This document shows positions 10,301-18,525 of a stretch of DNA of 64,000 nt, piece by piece. Both the position numbers and the translations under genes were made by a program. The stretch comes from Abyssalbus ytuae (GTDB taxonomy: Bacteria > Bacteroidota > Bacteroidia > Flavobacteriales > Flavobacteriaceae): contig NZ_CP094358.1 of the NCBI RefSeq assembly GCF_022807975.1, forward strand, positions 1,364,001-1,428,000. Reading direction: 5' to 3'. Below the pieces are notes generated by a model that ran no database searches, was not told the origin of the DNA, and saw only the letters and a program-made list of their open reading frames with translations. How positions within the stretch are numbered: position 1 is the first letter of the stretch; each line of letters starts with the position of its first letter.

Positions 10301-10418
10301 CAATCCTTTCATCATTACTGATTATTCAGGTCAGGATCCTGAAAATTTTGATGGTATAGATGGAAACTTCTATCCTCGTCCAACTGTTTACACTTTAGGT
10401 ATTAACATTGACTTTTAA
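7317..10418 (+). CDS. susC: SusC/RagA-family TonB-dependent outer-membrane transporter (copy 1)
   Basis: A 1033-residue outer-membrane protein with signal peptide (cleavage near YAQ), a carboxypeptidase-regulatory-like domain at about residues 24-100 (SGTVTEQATGTPLPGVNVV), a TonB plug domain (EVVVIGYGTVSKEDATGSV onward, with the LKDASATAIYGSRASNGVI SusC signature) and a beta-barrel ending in a terminal Phe. It lacks an STN domain, so it is not expected to signal through a FecR-type anti-sigma factor; the nearby LacI regulator fits this. With the following SusD it forms the uptake complex, and the amylase neighbours point to starch oligosaccharides. The leader shares AAAGTTC...TAAC elements with the two other susC genes. 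Confidence 0.96.
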   Translation: MKTVRMYQLFLMLFISSGIYAQMTVSGTVTEQATGTPLPGVNVVIKGTTTGATTDFDGNYAITAQNGDTLVFSYIGFQTQEMVVASNVLNVTLVEDLQQLGEVVVIGYGTVSKEDATGSVDVISTKDFNKGAIVSTDQLLNGKAAGVRITSAGGSPDSAPNIRVRGGASLNAENNPLIIIDGIPIGNVSPAGVSNPLTLVNPNDVESFSILKDASATAIYGSRASNGVIIITTKKGTAGTTKFNFSSDVSVSNPGDGLDMMTSEEYIRFIQEYHPKLVDDLGVPSGSVITNEAVARTLNGRDIYDTDWRDAVFRTALTSNNNFSVRTNLFDKIPFRASLGYTNSEGVVKTDDYERVSASIKLTPTLLDDKLKIDFNAKTIYADKNAIDADAALAGAIVFDPTKPVYNISPDNRFGGYYSNTTVDGNRLILDGQWNPLAILQQRSRPERVVRFLGNVEFDYTMPFLPELKAVVNLGLDASKAKIKETYTDNALNTYKFDGENNDINTNYVFNPGVHYKERQHITNTTLDAYTQYSKTYENTFIRKFDVQGGYSYQNFKNDGNKDIFDYDTYDVDTDGTPATGLRFQVINPDNPNNQYYNVLNLQSFFGRTNIDILDRYLLTFSFRADGSSLFSKDNRWGYFPAAALAWKISSESFMEGSTFFNELKLRLGWGKTGQQDITGVVGYYPSIPLFQAGDPNSQYLSGSSLYSAVAFNPDLTWEKTTTYNAGIDFNLFKNGLLSGSFDVYKRETTDLLADVPVPPGQAFSSNFIDNVGKTESEGFELNLILNPVQTDNLTVSINSNLSYNNTEVTNLNDLPSIPAGGDLRGTGTYLKRHAVGEQAGSAFVFKQIYDVDGNPIPNGFADLNGDNVIDESDRYFKQIAPNWTYGFGINVNYKNWDLSSSFRGQVGGNIYNLNKLNYGFIQSAVPVNSSSITNVLNFYDGEANPIFDNVQGNIQFSDYFLEDASFLRCDNIALGHRFDNMIKNATLRLYGAVSNPFIITDYSGQDPENFDGIDGNFYPRPTVYTLGINIDF

Positions 10419-10429
10419 ATAAAAAAACT

Positions 10430-12007
10430 ATGAGAAAAATATTAACAGGGGTTATTTTTGCTTTAGCACTTACTTCTTGCGTTGGAGACCTTGACACCGA
10501 ACCTAAGGTACAACTCACCATAGAAGAATTGTTGGCTGACGACCCAGATGCAATACAGGGAATTGTTTCCCGGCTGTACGCTTCCTTTGCCCTTTCAGGA
10601 CCGGAAGGACCCGGAAGTTCGGATATAGATGATGATCCGGGAGAATCTCCTTTTTTAAGAGGAATTATTAATTTACAGGACTTTACTGCTGACGGAATGA
10701 AAAACCGTTGGGGTGATGACGGGTTAGACCAGCTAACCACTACTTCCAGTTGGAATAGTAATAACAAGTTTTTCAGATATTTGTACAACAGAGCCTATTT
10801 TACCATTCCACAATGTAATAACTTAATACAAATACTTAACAGTGTAGATGTTGAGAATGAAGAACTGGCAAGATCAGAAGCAAGATTTTTAAGGGCCCTC
10901 GCCTATTATTACTTAATTGATGCTTTTGGAAAAGGAGTTCTGGCTACCGAAGATAATTTAGGAGAAAGCAACCCATTACCGGAAGCTACCAGAATCCAGT
11001 TGTTTGAATATGTAGAAACTGAACTTCTGGAAATAGAGCCTTTAATGCCGGAAACCAATGATTACGGAAGAGCCAATAAGTATGTAGTAGATATGCTCCT
11101 GGCCAAGCTTTATTTAAATGCTGAAATTTATATAAATGAAAACAGGTATGATGATGCCTTTACCTATGTAAACAAGGTTATAACCGAAGGAGGGTACCAA
11201 CTGGCTGATAATTTCCTTGAAAATTTTTCCGGTGACAATGATACTTCACCTGAAATTATCTTCCCTCTTATAGCCGATCCGGTAAAAAGCCAAAGTTACG
11301 GTAATACTACTTATATAGTAAATGGTAACCTGAGCTCTGAAACCATGACCCTGTCTGATTACGGAGCTGCTGAAGGCTGGCAAGGGCACAGGGCTACAAA
11401 AGCATGGTACGGCTTGTTTTGCGGAGGTGTAGACAATTCTGCCGAACTAAGAAATTGTAACGATGACAGAGCAAAACTGTTTTGGATTGGCACAGATGAA
11501 GAAACCGGTGACGACCTTCACAATTTTGAGATGGAAGATTATAGAGAATGGACCGATGGTTACCCTTCAATAAAATTCAGAAATAATGATTTTGGGGTTG
11601 CCTCTAATCCAACTAGTTTTTCCGGTACCGATTTTCCTTTATACAGACTTGCGGATGCTTACTTAATGTATGCCGAATTAGCATTAAGAAATGCCAGTGG
11701 CGCCAATTTACAAACCGCACTTGGCTACGTTAATGATGTTAGAACACGGTCAAACGCAAGCACTGTTACCATAAATGAATTAGACCTGGATTTTATACTT
11801 GATGAAAGAGCCAGAGAATTGAATTTAGAGGGACACCGAAGAACCGATTTAATCAGGTTTAATAAATTTACCGGAAGCAGTTATGTATGGCCATGGAAAG
11901 GAAACTCATCCACTGGTGTTTCCATACCCGCCCATTACAAACTGTTCCCAATACCTCAACAAGCATTGGGAGCTAATCCAAATTTAACTCAAAATCCAGG
12001 TTATTAA
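10430..12007 (+). CDS. susD: SusD/RagB-family surface glycan-binding lipoprotein (copy 1)
   Basis: A 525-residue lipoprotein with a short signal peptide and lipobox ending at Cys near residue 17 (LALTSC). The family traits are TPR-like helices near YFTIPQCNNLIQI and SEARFLRALAYYYLIDAFG, and a C-terminal SusD region with DERARELNLEGHRRTDLIRF and the terminal NPNLTQNPGY. It sits on the outer face of the outer membrane as the lid of the SusC1 barrel. It starts 11 bp after the susC1 stop. The substrate, starch-type glucans, is inferred from the SusE-like and amylase genes downstream. Confidence 0.96.
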   Translation: MRKILTGVIFALALTSCVGDLDTEPKVQLTIEELLADDPDAIQGIVSRLYASFALSGPEGPGSSDIDDDPGESPFLRGIINLQDFTADGMKNRWGDDGLDQLTTTSSWNSNNKFFRYLYNRAYFTIPQCNNLIQILNSVDVENEELARSEARFLRALAYYYLIDAFGKGVLATEDNLGESNPLPEATRIQLFEYVETELLEIEPLMPETNDYGRANKYVVDMLLAKLYLNAEIYINENRYDDAFTYVNKVITEGGYQLADNFLENFSGDNDTSPEIIFPLIADPVKSQSYGNTTYIVNGNLSSETMTLSDYGAAEGWQGHRATKAWYGLFCGGVDNSAELRNCNDDRAKLFWIGTDEETGDDLHNFEMEDYREWTDGYPSIKFRNNDFGVASNPTSFSGTDFPLYRLADAYLMYAELALRNASGANLQTALGYVNDVRTRSNASTVTINELDLDFILDERARELNLEGHRRTDLIRFNKFTGSSYVWPWKGNSSTGVSIPAHYKLFPIPQQALGANPNLTQNPGY

Positions 12008-12024
12008 TTAAAAAAACAAAAGAG

Positions 12025-13143
12025 ATGAAAAATATAAAGTTTTTAATGTTATCGCTTTCTTTAATCTTAGGCTTCAATTCATGCCAGGAAGATGACGATA
12101 TAGAATTCACTGCAGCTCCAACGGGGGAATTAATGTTTACTAATTCATTTTTACCGGAATATGTTTTAACTCCCGAAGCTTCTAATAATATTGCAGAACG
12201 CTTCGTATTTAGCACTGCCGATTTTGGAGTACAAACAAATGTTAGTTACCAATTGCAATACTCAATAATCGGGGATTTTTCTGATGCAAATGATGACATT
12301 AGTAATTCTACATCTACAAATGAAATAGCAGTTACAGTTGGAGGTTTACTAGATGTAGCCAGTGAAATGGGACTGGATAATGATCCTGAAACTGAAGAGC
12401 CAAATACAGGAGATGTTTATTTTAGAGTACGTGCATTTGTGGGTGATGCTGCTACTTCTACAGCAGATATGTTCTCTGATGCTCAAACCCTGACTATTGT
12501 TTTACCGGAAGTTACCGGTGAAGAAGAAGAACCTGCAATGCTTGCTGTACCTGGAAACCATCAAGGTTGGAATCCCCCATCCGCTCCTCTTTTAGCAGCT
12601 TCTTCACCAACACAAACCGATTATGAAGGTTTTGTATGGCTAGATGGGGAATTTAAATTTGTAGGACCAAATGATGCCGGGGAGTTCCTATGGGCTAGTG
12701 ATGGAGGAGGACCTGATTATGGAGACGATGGTACTTTTACTGATAAGCTTCTAGAAGAGGGAGAAGTTAATTGTACTGCTACTGCCGGATATTATTTAAT
12801 TACTGCAGATACTCAAGCCCTAACCTATGGCCTTACACTTACAAATTGGGGTGTAATAGGAAATGCAACTCCAACTGGTTGGGATTCAGACACAGATATG
12901 GTATATGATCCTAATACAAATACTTGGTCTGTAACTTTAGATCTTACTCAACAAGATGCGCCAGATAATGGTATTAAATTCAGAGCTAATGATGACTGGA
13001 TTATTGACCTTGGTGACAATGATGCTGACGGGTCTTTGGAATTCGGAGGTCAAAACATAGGGGTTCCGGAAGCTGGAAACTACACAATTGTTTTAGACTT
13101 AAGTAATCCTAGACAATATACCTATACGCTTACTAAGAACTAA
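12025..13143 (+). CDS. susE: SusE/SusF-like surface starch-binding lipoprotein
   Basis: A 372-residue lipoprotein with lipobox Cys near residue 20 (GFNSC). The N-terminal part to about residue 165 resembles the SusE Ig-like domain. Two repeats follow that look like SusE/SusF carbohydrate-binding modules: about 175-280, starting AVPGNHQGWNPPSAP and rich in Trp, and about 280-372, with TPTGWDSDTDM and FRANDDWIIDLGDNDADG. Such proteins bind starch at the cell surface and assist SusCD. It follows susD1 by 17 bp. A hairpin terminator lies between it and the amylase gene. Confidence 0.88.
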   Translation: MKNIKFLMLSLSLILGFNSCQEDDDIEFTAAPTGELMFTNSFLPEYVLTPEASNNIAERFVFSTADFGVQTNVSYQLQYSIIGDFSDANDDISNSTSTNEIAVTVGGLLDVASEMGLDNDPETEEPNTGDVYFRVRAFVGDAATSTADMFSDAQTLTIVLPEVTGEEEEPAMLAVPGNHQGWNPPSAPLLAASSPTQTDYEGFVWLDGEFKFVGPNDAGEFLWASDGGGPDYGDDGTFTDKLLEEGEVNCTATAGYYLITADTQALTYGLTLTNWGVIGNATPTGWDSDTDMVYDPNTNTWSVTLDLTQQDAPDNGIKFRANDDWIIDLGDNDADGSLEFGGQNIGVPEAGNYTIVLDLSNPRQYTYTLTKN

Positions 13144-13154
13144 TATATTTCTTT

Positions 13155-13183
13155 AAAAAGGCCATGCACAACATGGCCTTTTT
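13155..13183 (+). terminator. Hairpin between the susE-like and amylase genes
   Basis: A perfect 12-bp stem (AAAAAGGCCATG paired with CATGGCCTTTTT) with a 5-nt loop, ending in a T run. It sits 11 bp after the susE-like stop and 14 bp before the amylase ATG. It looks like a rho-independent terminator or a partial-readthrough attenuator that would lower amylase transcript relative to susCDE. Confidence 0.8.
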
Positions 13184-13196
13184 AAATTTTAGAATT

Positions 13197-16100
13197 ATGA
13201 AAAAACTACTCCTCTCCACTTTATTTTTACTTTCCGTATTAGCTTATGGTCAAGTAACAACTACACCAACTATTCCTACGGCAAATGATGAAATAACCAT
13301 TACTTTTGATGCTACCGGAACTCCTTTAGAAAATTATACAGGTACCATTTATGCCCATACAGGAGCTACCGTAAACGGAGCAGACTGGCAAAATGTAATT
13401 GGAACGTGGGGAAATAATACTACACAACCTGAATTAACAAATACATCTGGAAGCATTTATGAATTTACTATTACCCCAAATATTTACACATATTACAATA
13501 TAAATACAACAAGTACAATAACACAGCTAAGTTTTGTTTTTCGTTCTTCTGATGGCGGAACTCAAACAACCGATATTTTTGTGCCGATATATGATGATGG
13601 TTTAAATATTACCATTACAAATCCAGATAATAATGATGTTTTTAATTTATCTGATATTATAAATATAGAAGCTGAAATTTCAGCCGCTGCAGATTTAGAA
13701 ATTTTTGTAAACGATATTTCCCAGCAAACAACTACTAACTCAACTTCAATTATAACTTCATATACGTTTAATTCTACTGGAAATTATACCATAAAAGCTG
13801 TTGCTACACAGGGGGCAGAGATAGTTGAAGATGAAATTAACGTATTTGTTCCTACGGCTACCCAAAATGAACCTCTTCCTGCTAATGTAGCAAATGGATT
13901 TAATGATAACGGTGACGGAACAGTAACTTTTGTGTTATTAGCTCCAAATAAATCCAGTGTATATCTTATTGGTGATTTTAATACCTGGCAGTTAAATGAA
14001 AATTATCAAATGAAAAAGGATGGCGATTATTTCTGGATAACTGTTAACGGATTAAATGCTGATACAGAATATACATACCAATATTATATTGATTTTAGCA
14101 TAAAAATTGCCGATCCCTACTCTGAAAAAATATTAGACCCAAACAATGATCAATATATACCTGATACAACCTATCCAAATTTAATATCGTATCCGGACGG
14201 AAAAACTGAAGGAATTGTTTCAACCTTTAAAATCAATGAAGAAGAGTATGTATGGCAAAATACTTCGTTTACCAAACCAGATAAAGAAAACCTTATCATT
14301 TATGAATTGCTGGTAAGGGACTTCACTGAAACTGATACTTTCAAAGATGCAATAACCCACTTGGATTATTTAGAACAATTAGGTATAAATGCTATAGAAT
14401 TAATGCCGGTTAATGAATTTGAAGGAAATGATAGTTGGGGGTATAACCCTTCTTTTTATATGGCATTAGATAAAGCTTACGGAACAAAAAATGACCTAAA
14501 AGAATTTATTGATGAATGTCACAAACGTGGCATCGCTGTTTTGGCCGATGTTGTATTTAATCATTCGTACGGACAATCTCCGTTATTACATATGTATTGG
14601 GATAGTTCCAATAACAGCCCTTCTACCGATAGTCCTTTTTACAATACAAGCCATAACCTGGTTGATAATACAAGTGCTCACTGGGGTTATGATTTTAATC
14701 ATGAATCTACATATACAGTAAACTTTTTTAACGATGTATTAGGTTACTGGATGAGTGAGTACAAAATTGATGGCTTTCGTTTTGACTTTACAAAAGGATT
14801 TTCTAATACAATTTATACTGGTGCAGATAATTGGGCCAGTGCTTATGATGCTGACAGAATTGCTATCTTAAAAGCATATGCCGATCATGTTTGGGCTCAC
14901 GATCCCGGAAATGAAGCATATGTTATTTTTGAACACCTCGCTGAAAATAGTGAGGAAACTGAATTGGCAAATTATGGTATAATGCTCTGGGGTAATATGA
15001 ACCATAGCTATAACCAAAATACTATGGGCTATTCCTCTGATGCTGATATCTCCTGGATATCATATCAAAACAGAGGTTGGAACAACCCCCATGTAGTTGG
15101 CTATATGGAAAGTCATGATGAAGAACGTTTAATGTTTAAAAATCTGGAATTCGGAAATTCTGAAGGGGATTATGACATTACTGTTTTAGAAACTGCTTTG
15201 GACAGAATGGAAACTGCCGGAGCTTTTTTCTTTACGGTTCCGGGTCCTAAAATGATATGGCAATTCGGAGAATTGGGTTATGATGTATCTATTGATTTTA
15301 ATGGCCGAACAGGAAATAAACCTATAAGATGGGAATACTTTGATGTTCCTGCAAGAAAAGAGGTCTATGATGCTTGGAGCAAGCTTATTAAACTAAAACT
15401 AAATGAACCTGTTTTTAAAACGGATAACTTTACTATTGATGCAGGTAATTCCAGCGGTCTAAAATCTATTCATCTAACTTTGGATTCTGCAGGTAATGAT
15501 GAACTTAAACATGTAACTATTATTGGTAATTTTGGTGTATCAGAACAGCTTATTACCCCCGATTTTCAGACAGAAGGAGTGTGGTACGAATTCCTGAATG
15601 GAAATTTAAAATATATTGTTACCGATGTAGAGAAACAAATATTACTTCAACCAGGTGAATTCAGAATATTTGGTAATCAGCCTACCAGTTTGCTCCCAAA
15701 CGATAATATTCCTGACGATGATAGTGACGGTGTTATAAATGATGACGATCTCTGCCCAGAGACTCCGCTTGGCGCCAGAGTTGATTATACAGGATGTGAA
15801 ATTTTTAATTTACCGGAAACTAATTTTACCCTTTCTGCCAGTAGTGAAACCTGTAGAAATGCAGATAATGGAACTATTTCGGTAACTGTGGAAGAAAATC
15901 TGGTATATAATGTTTCTGTCTCAGGAAACGGCTTAAATATTTCAGATTCCTTTAATACTGCCAACTGGATATTAGAGAATTTGATAGCCGGAGAATATGA
16001 AATATGCTTTTCGGTTGAAGGAGAAGCAAACTACCAGCAATGTTTTAATGCGATAATAACCCAACCGGAAGACCTTGCAGTAGCTTCAAAAATAAACAGC

Positions 16101-16526
16101 ACTTCAGGTAAATTAGAACTAAACCTTAAAGGAGGTGATATGTATTTTGTTACTTTAAATGGTGTAACAACTGAAACAGACTTAAACTACCTTGAACTGT
16201 CTTTAAAAGCCGGGGTAAATAAAATAAGTGTCTCCACAGGAATAGAATGCCAGGGTAAATATGAAAAAGATATATTTGTTTCAGATAAAATAACTTATTA
16301 TCCTAATCCAACAACCAATAAGGTAATTTTACAATCAAACACCCAGGGAGAAAATATCAATATAGAAATATTTACATCTGACGGTAGACTTGTAAAAAAA
16401 TTAGTTAAACAAACGGAAGCTTACTCCCCCGTCAGCATTGAAACAGCAGGGCTAAAACCTGGGAACTATCTTTTCAGAATAACAGGCAAAACCATCAACA
16501 CAACCATTAAAATTATAAAGCAATGA
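13197..16526 (+). CDS. Secreted GH13 alpha-amylase with T9SS type A sorting domain
   Basis: A 1109-residue multidomain enzyme with signal peptide (MKKLLLSTLFLLSVLAYGQ). An earlier in-frame ATG at 13164 lies inside the terminator hairpin and would precede the signal peptide, so 13197 is used. Domains: N-terminal Ig-like region, an Ig/bacterial-surface segment, a CBM48-like module at about 235-320 (VYLIGDFNTW), then the GH13 barrel with DVVFNH, GFRFDFTKG (nucleophile Asp near 529), IFEHLAE (acid/base Glu near 578) and ESHDEE. Next come an acidic thrombospondin-type-3-like linker (DDDSDGVINDDDLCPE), a Cys-containing Ig-like region, and a C-terminal sorting domain (YYPNPTTNKVIL...IKIIKQ). It is predicted to be exported by the type IX system and attached or released at the surface to cut starch for SusCD. 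The branching-enzyme-like CBM48 also allows pullulanase-type activity. Confidence 0.93.
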   Translation: MKKLLLSTLFLLSVLAYGQVTTTPTIPTANDEITITFDATGTPLENYTGTIYAHTGATVNGADWQNVIGTWGNNTTQPELTNTSGSIYEFTITPNIYTYYNINTTSTITQLSFVFRSSDGGTQTTDIFVPIYDDGLNITITNPDNNDVFNLSDIINIEAEISAAADLEIFVNDISQQTTTNSTSIITSYTFNSTGNYTIKAVATQGAEIVEDEINVFVPTATQNEPLPANVANGFNDNGDGTVTFVLLAPNKSSVYLIGDFNTWQLNENYQMKKDGDYFWITVNGLNADTEYTYQYYIDFSIKIADPYSEKILDPNNDQYIPDTTYPNLISYPDGKTEGIVSTFKINEEEYVWQNTSFTKPDKENLIIYELLVRDFTETDTFKDAITHLDYLEQLGINAIELMPVNEFEGNDSWGYNPSFYMALDKAYGTKNDLKEFIDECHKRGIAVLADVVFNHSYGQSPLLHMYWDSSNNSPSTDSPFYNTSHNLVDNTSAHWGYDFNHESTYTVNFFNDVLGYWMSEYKIDGFRFDFTKGFSNTIYTGADNWASAYDADRIAILKAYADHVWAHDPGNEAYVIFEHLAENSEETELANYGIMLWGNMNHSYNQNTMGYSSDADISWISYQNRGWNNPHVVGYMESHDEERLMFKNLEFGNSEGDYDITVLETALDRMETAGAFFFTVPGPKMIWQFGELGYDVSIDFNGRTGNKPIRWEYFDVPARKEVYDAWSKLIKLKLNEPVFKTDNFTIDAGNSSGLKSIHLTLDSAGNDELKHVTIIGNFGVSEQLITPDFQTEGVWYEFLNGNLKYIVTDVEKQILLQPGEFRIFGNQPTSLLPNDNIPDDDSDGVINDDDLCPETPLGARVDYTGCEIFNLPETNFTLSASSETCRNADNGTISVTVEENLVYNVSVSGNGLNISDSFNTANWILENLIAGEYEICFSVEGEANYQQCFNAIITQPEDLAVASKINSTSGKLELNLKGGDMYFVTLNGVTTETDLNYLELSLKAGVNKISVSTGIECQGKYEKDIFVSDKITYYPNPTTNKVILQSNTQGENINIEIFTSDGRLVKKLVKQTEAYSPVSIETAGLKPGNYLFRITGKTINTTIKIIKQ

Positions 16527-17248
16527 AAACAACACTAATAAAATTATATATTAAACATATATATATATTTAGCATGGCCTTTATGCTTTTTGGTTGTGGA
16601 GGAAGTGATGGTGGAGATCAACCCGACCCTGTAACCCCGCCTTCATCTGCTACTTTAGAGTTTCCTTTTAACAATGAGGTATGTGTAGAAGGTACTTCTG
16701 TAAACGTTTTGCAAAGTAAAATTACGTTTACGTGGGAATCATCAGCTAATACTACGGGTTATGATTTGGTTATTAAGAATTTAAATACCGATCAAAATAA
16801 TACCTACACTACAAGCTCCCCGAGTATGGAAGTTACATTGACAAAAGGAACACCATATTCATGGTTTGTAATTTCAAAATCAAATAAAACTTCTGAAACG
16901 GCTCAAAGTGAAACATGGAAATTTTATTTAGCCGGCGACGGTGTTATTAATTATTCTCCTTTTCCTGCATCAGTTATTTTTCCGAAATCCGGGGCTACGG
17001 TTTCTACTAATGATGGTAAAATATATATTGAATGGAGTGGTAGTGATGTTGATGGAGATATTACCAGCTACGATATTTATTTAGATGATATTGATGGCAA
17101 AACCACTTTAATAAATGAAAATATCACCAGTACAAAAATTGAAAACATTAATGTTGCTTCAGATAAAGTCTATTTTTGGAGAATAATCACCAAAGATTCC
17201 CAGGGCAACACATCTGATTCAGGTGTATATACATTCAAAACAAATTAA
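16523..17248 (+). CDS. Small lipoprotein with two fibronectin-III-like domains
   Basis: A 241-residue protein with lipobox Cys near residue 25 (MLFGCGGSDGG). Two Fn3-like repeats follow, about 45-135 (ITFTWESSANTTGYDLVI) and 150-240 (IYIEWSGSDVDGDITSYDIY). The ATG overlaps the amylase stop by 4 bp (ATGA), so translation is probably coupled. There is no catalytic motif. By position it may be an extra glycan-binding or adhesion lipoprotein of the starch locus, in the place where other Sus loci carry SusF; that role is inference. Confidence 0.75.
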   Translation: MKTTLIKLYIKHIYIFSMAFMLFGCGGSDGGDQPDPVTPPSSATLEFPFNNEVCVEGTSVNVLQSKITFTWESSANTTGYDLVIKNLNTDQNNTYTTSSPSMEVTLTKGTPYSWFVISKSNKTSETAQSETWKFYLAGDGVINYSPFPASVIFPKSGATVSTNDGKIYIEWSGSDVDGDITSYDIYLDDIDGKTTLINENITSTKIENINVASDKVYFWRIITKDSQGNTSDSGVYTFKTN

Positions 17249-17274
17249 TTATCAATAATTAAACACTTTTTCAC

Positions 17275-17308
17275 AAAAATGGTCTGATATTAATGTCAGA
17301 CCATTTTT
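17275..17308. terminator. Bidirectional terminator between convergent genes
   Basis: A perfect 13-bp stem (AAAAATGGTCTGA paired with TCAGACCATTTTT) with an 8-nt loop. It has A and T runs on both sides, so it can end both the starch operon and the convergent lacI copy 2, whose stop codon overlaps its right arm. Confidence 0.85.
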
Positions 17309-18320
17309 ATAAGGTAGACTCCCTGTGAACTAATGTAGTTTTTATAACTTCTGTCCTGTAAGGTTCATCATCCTTTCCTTCCAGCCTTTTTATGATCATT
17401 TGAGTGGCCATGCTTCCTATTTCCTGGCTATGCTGACTCACAGTGGTGAGAGTTGGGCTTGCACATTGCGAAATAATTCCGTCGGTAAAACCTATTACAG
17501 CTAATTCTTCCGGAACCTTTATTCCCTTTCCCCTGGCAATTTTCATAGCAGTGACCGCGAAAAACTCAGTCGACGCCAAAATCGCATCAATTTCATTGCT
17601 GTATATTAAATGCTTAATTTCATCATATCCTCCGTCAAGGTCTTCTAATTTCAAAATTATAGCCTCATCAACCTTCAGCCCTGCATCTTTTAAAGCTCTT
17701 TTATAACCAAGAGTACGTAATTTTCCAACACTCATATAATCCGGCATGGTTATAAGTGCAACACGTTTGGCTCCCTTTTTAATTAAATAATTTACCGCAT
17801 TATAAGCACCCTGTTCATCATCAATAATTACTTTATCACAATCCACCTCATCTGCAACCCTGTCTACCAAAACAACAGGAAGCCCGTGACTTATAGAATC
17901 TTCCAGATGATCAAAACTTTGTTTTTTCTGTGTTTCTTTAGATAGTGAGATAATAAAACCATCAATACTGCCATTTGCCAGCATTTGCATATTTTTAACC
18001 TCTTTCTCAAACGATTCCCCGGATAAACACACTATAACATTATATCCATGTTCTCCGGCTACTCTTTCTACCCCGTTAATTACAGACGAAAAAAAGTGAT
18101 GAACAATCTCGGGCACAATCACTCCAATATTATTTGTTTTTTGGTTTTTAAGACTTAATGCTATATTGTTGGGCCTATAATTATACTTTTTTGCATAAGC
18201 CTGTATTTCATTTTTAGTTTTTTCACTTATCTCAGGACTGTCCCTTAAAGCCTTTGAAACTGTCGATACAGACACATTCATATTTTTCGAAATGTCTTTC
18301 AAAGTCACTTTTCGTCTCAT
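17307..18320 (-). CDS. LacI/GalR-family transcriptional regulator (copy 2)
   Basis: A 337-residue regulator clearly paralogous to the one at 6060-7082. The HTH is VTLKDISKNMNVSVSTVSKA, the recognition-helix segment SVSTVSKALR is identical between copies, and the sensor domain starts with IGVIVPEIVHHFF in both. It is divergent from susC2. A perfect 16-bp palindrome lies in the gap between them. The shared recognition helix and similar operators suggest the two regulators can bind each other's sites. Ligand differences would lie in the less conserved sensor domain. Confidence 0.95.
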   Translation of the reverse strand: MRRKVTLKDISKNMNVSVSTVSKALRDSPEISEKTKNEIQAYAKKYNYRPNNIALSLKNQKTNNIGVIVPEIVHHFFSSVINGVERVAGEHGYNVIVCLSGESFEKEVKNMQMLANGSIDGFIISLSKETQKKQSFDHLEDSISHGLPVVLVDRVADEVDCDKVIIDDEQGAYNAVNYLIKKGAKRVALITMPDYMSVGKLRTLGYKRALKDAGLKVDEAIILKLEDLDGGYDEIKHLIYSNEIDAILASTEFFAVTAMKIARGKGIKVPEELAVIGFTDGIISQCASPTLTTVSQHSQEIGSMATQMIIKRLEGKDDEPYRTEVIKTTLVHRESTL

Positions 18321-18425
18321 ATTTTATATTATATATTTATAACTTTTACATGTAAAAAATTAGCCTTTTACTAATATTTTAATACTATAAATAAAGGTTG
18401 AACAAAGTAAATGCTAAAATCTTCA

Positions 18426-18441
18426 ACGAAAACGTTTTCGT
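18426..18441. promoter_or_regulatory. Perfect LacI-type operator palindrome upstream of susC2
   Basis: ACGAAAACGTTTTCGT is a perfect 16-bp palindrome with the central CG usual for LacI/GalR operators. It lies between lacI copy 2 and susC2, 85 bp before the susC2 start and about 25 bp upstream of a conserved TATTAAC element. Related 13/16 sites lie upstream of susC1 and susC3. Confidence 0.8.
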
Positions 18442-18466
18442 AGTTTTTTTGAAAATTTTTACAATT

Positions 18467-18510
18467 TATTAACATATTTATATAAATTTAGCACAAAGTT
18501 CAATACTAAC
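18467..18510 (+). promoter_or_regulatory. Candidate promoter and conserved leader of susC2
   Basis: TATTAAC (18467-18473), a 9-nt gap, TAAATTTA (18483-18490) and the leader AAAGTTCAATACTAAC (18495-18510) recur in the same order upstream of susC3. The TAAATTTA box resembles the Bacteroidota -7 element TAnnTTTG. No transcript start is visible from sequence. Confidence 0.5.
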
Positions 18511-18525
18511 CAATAAATATTAATT

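Noticed and set aside
13164-13196. Upstream ATG extension of the amylase gene
   Set aside because: The extra 11 codons fall in and just after the terminator hairpin and would mask a standard signal peptide starting at 13197.
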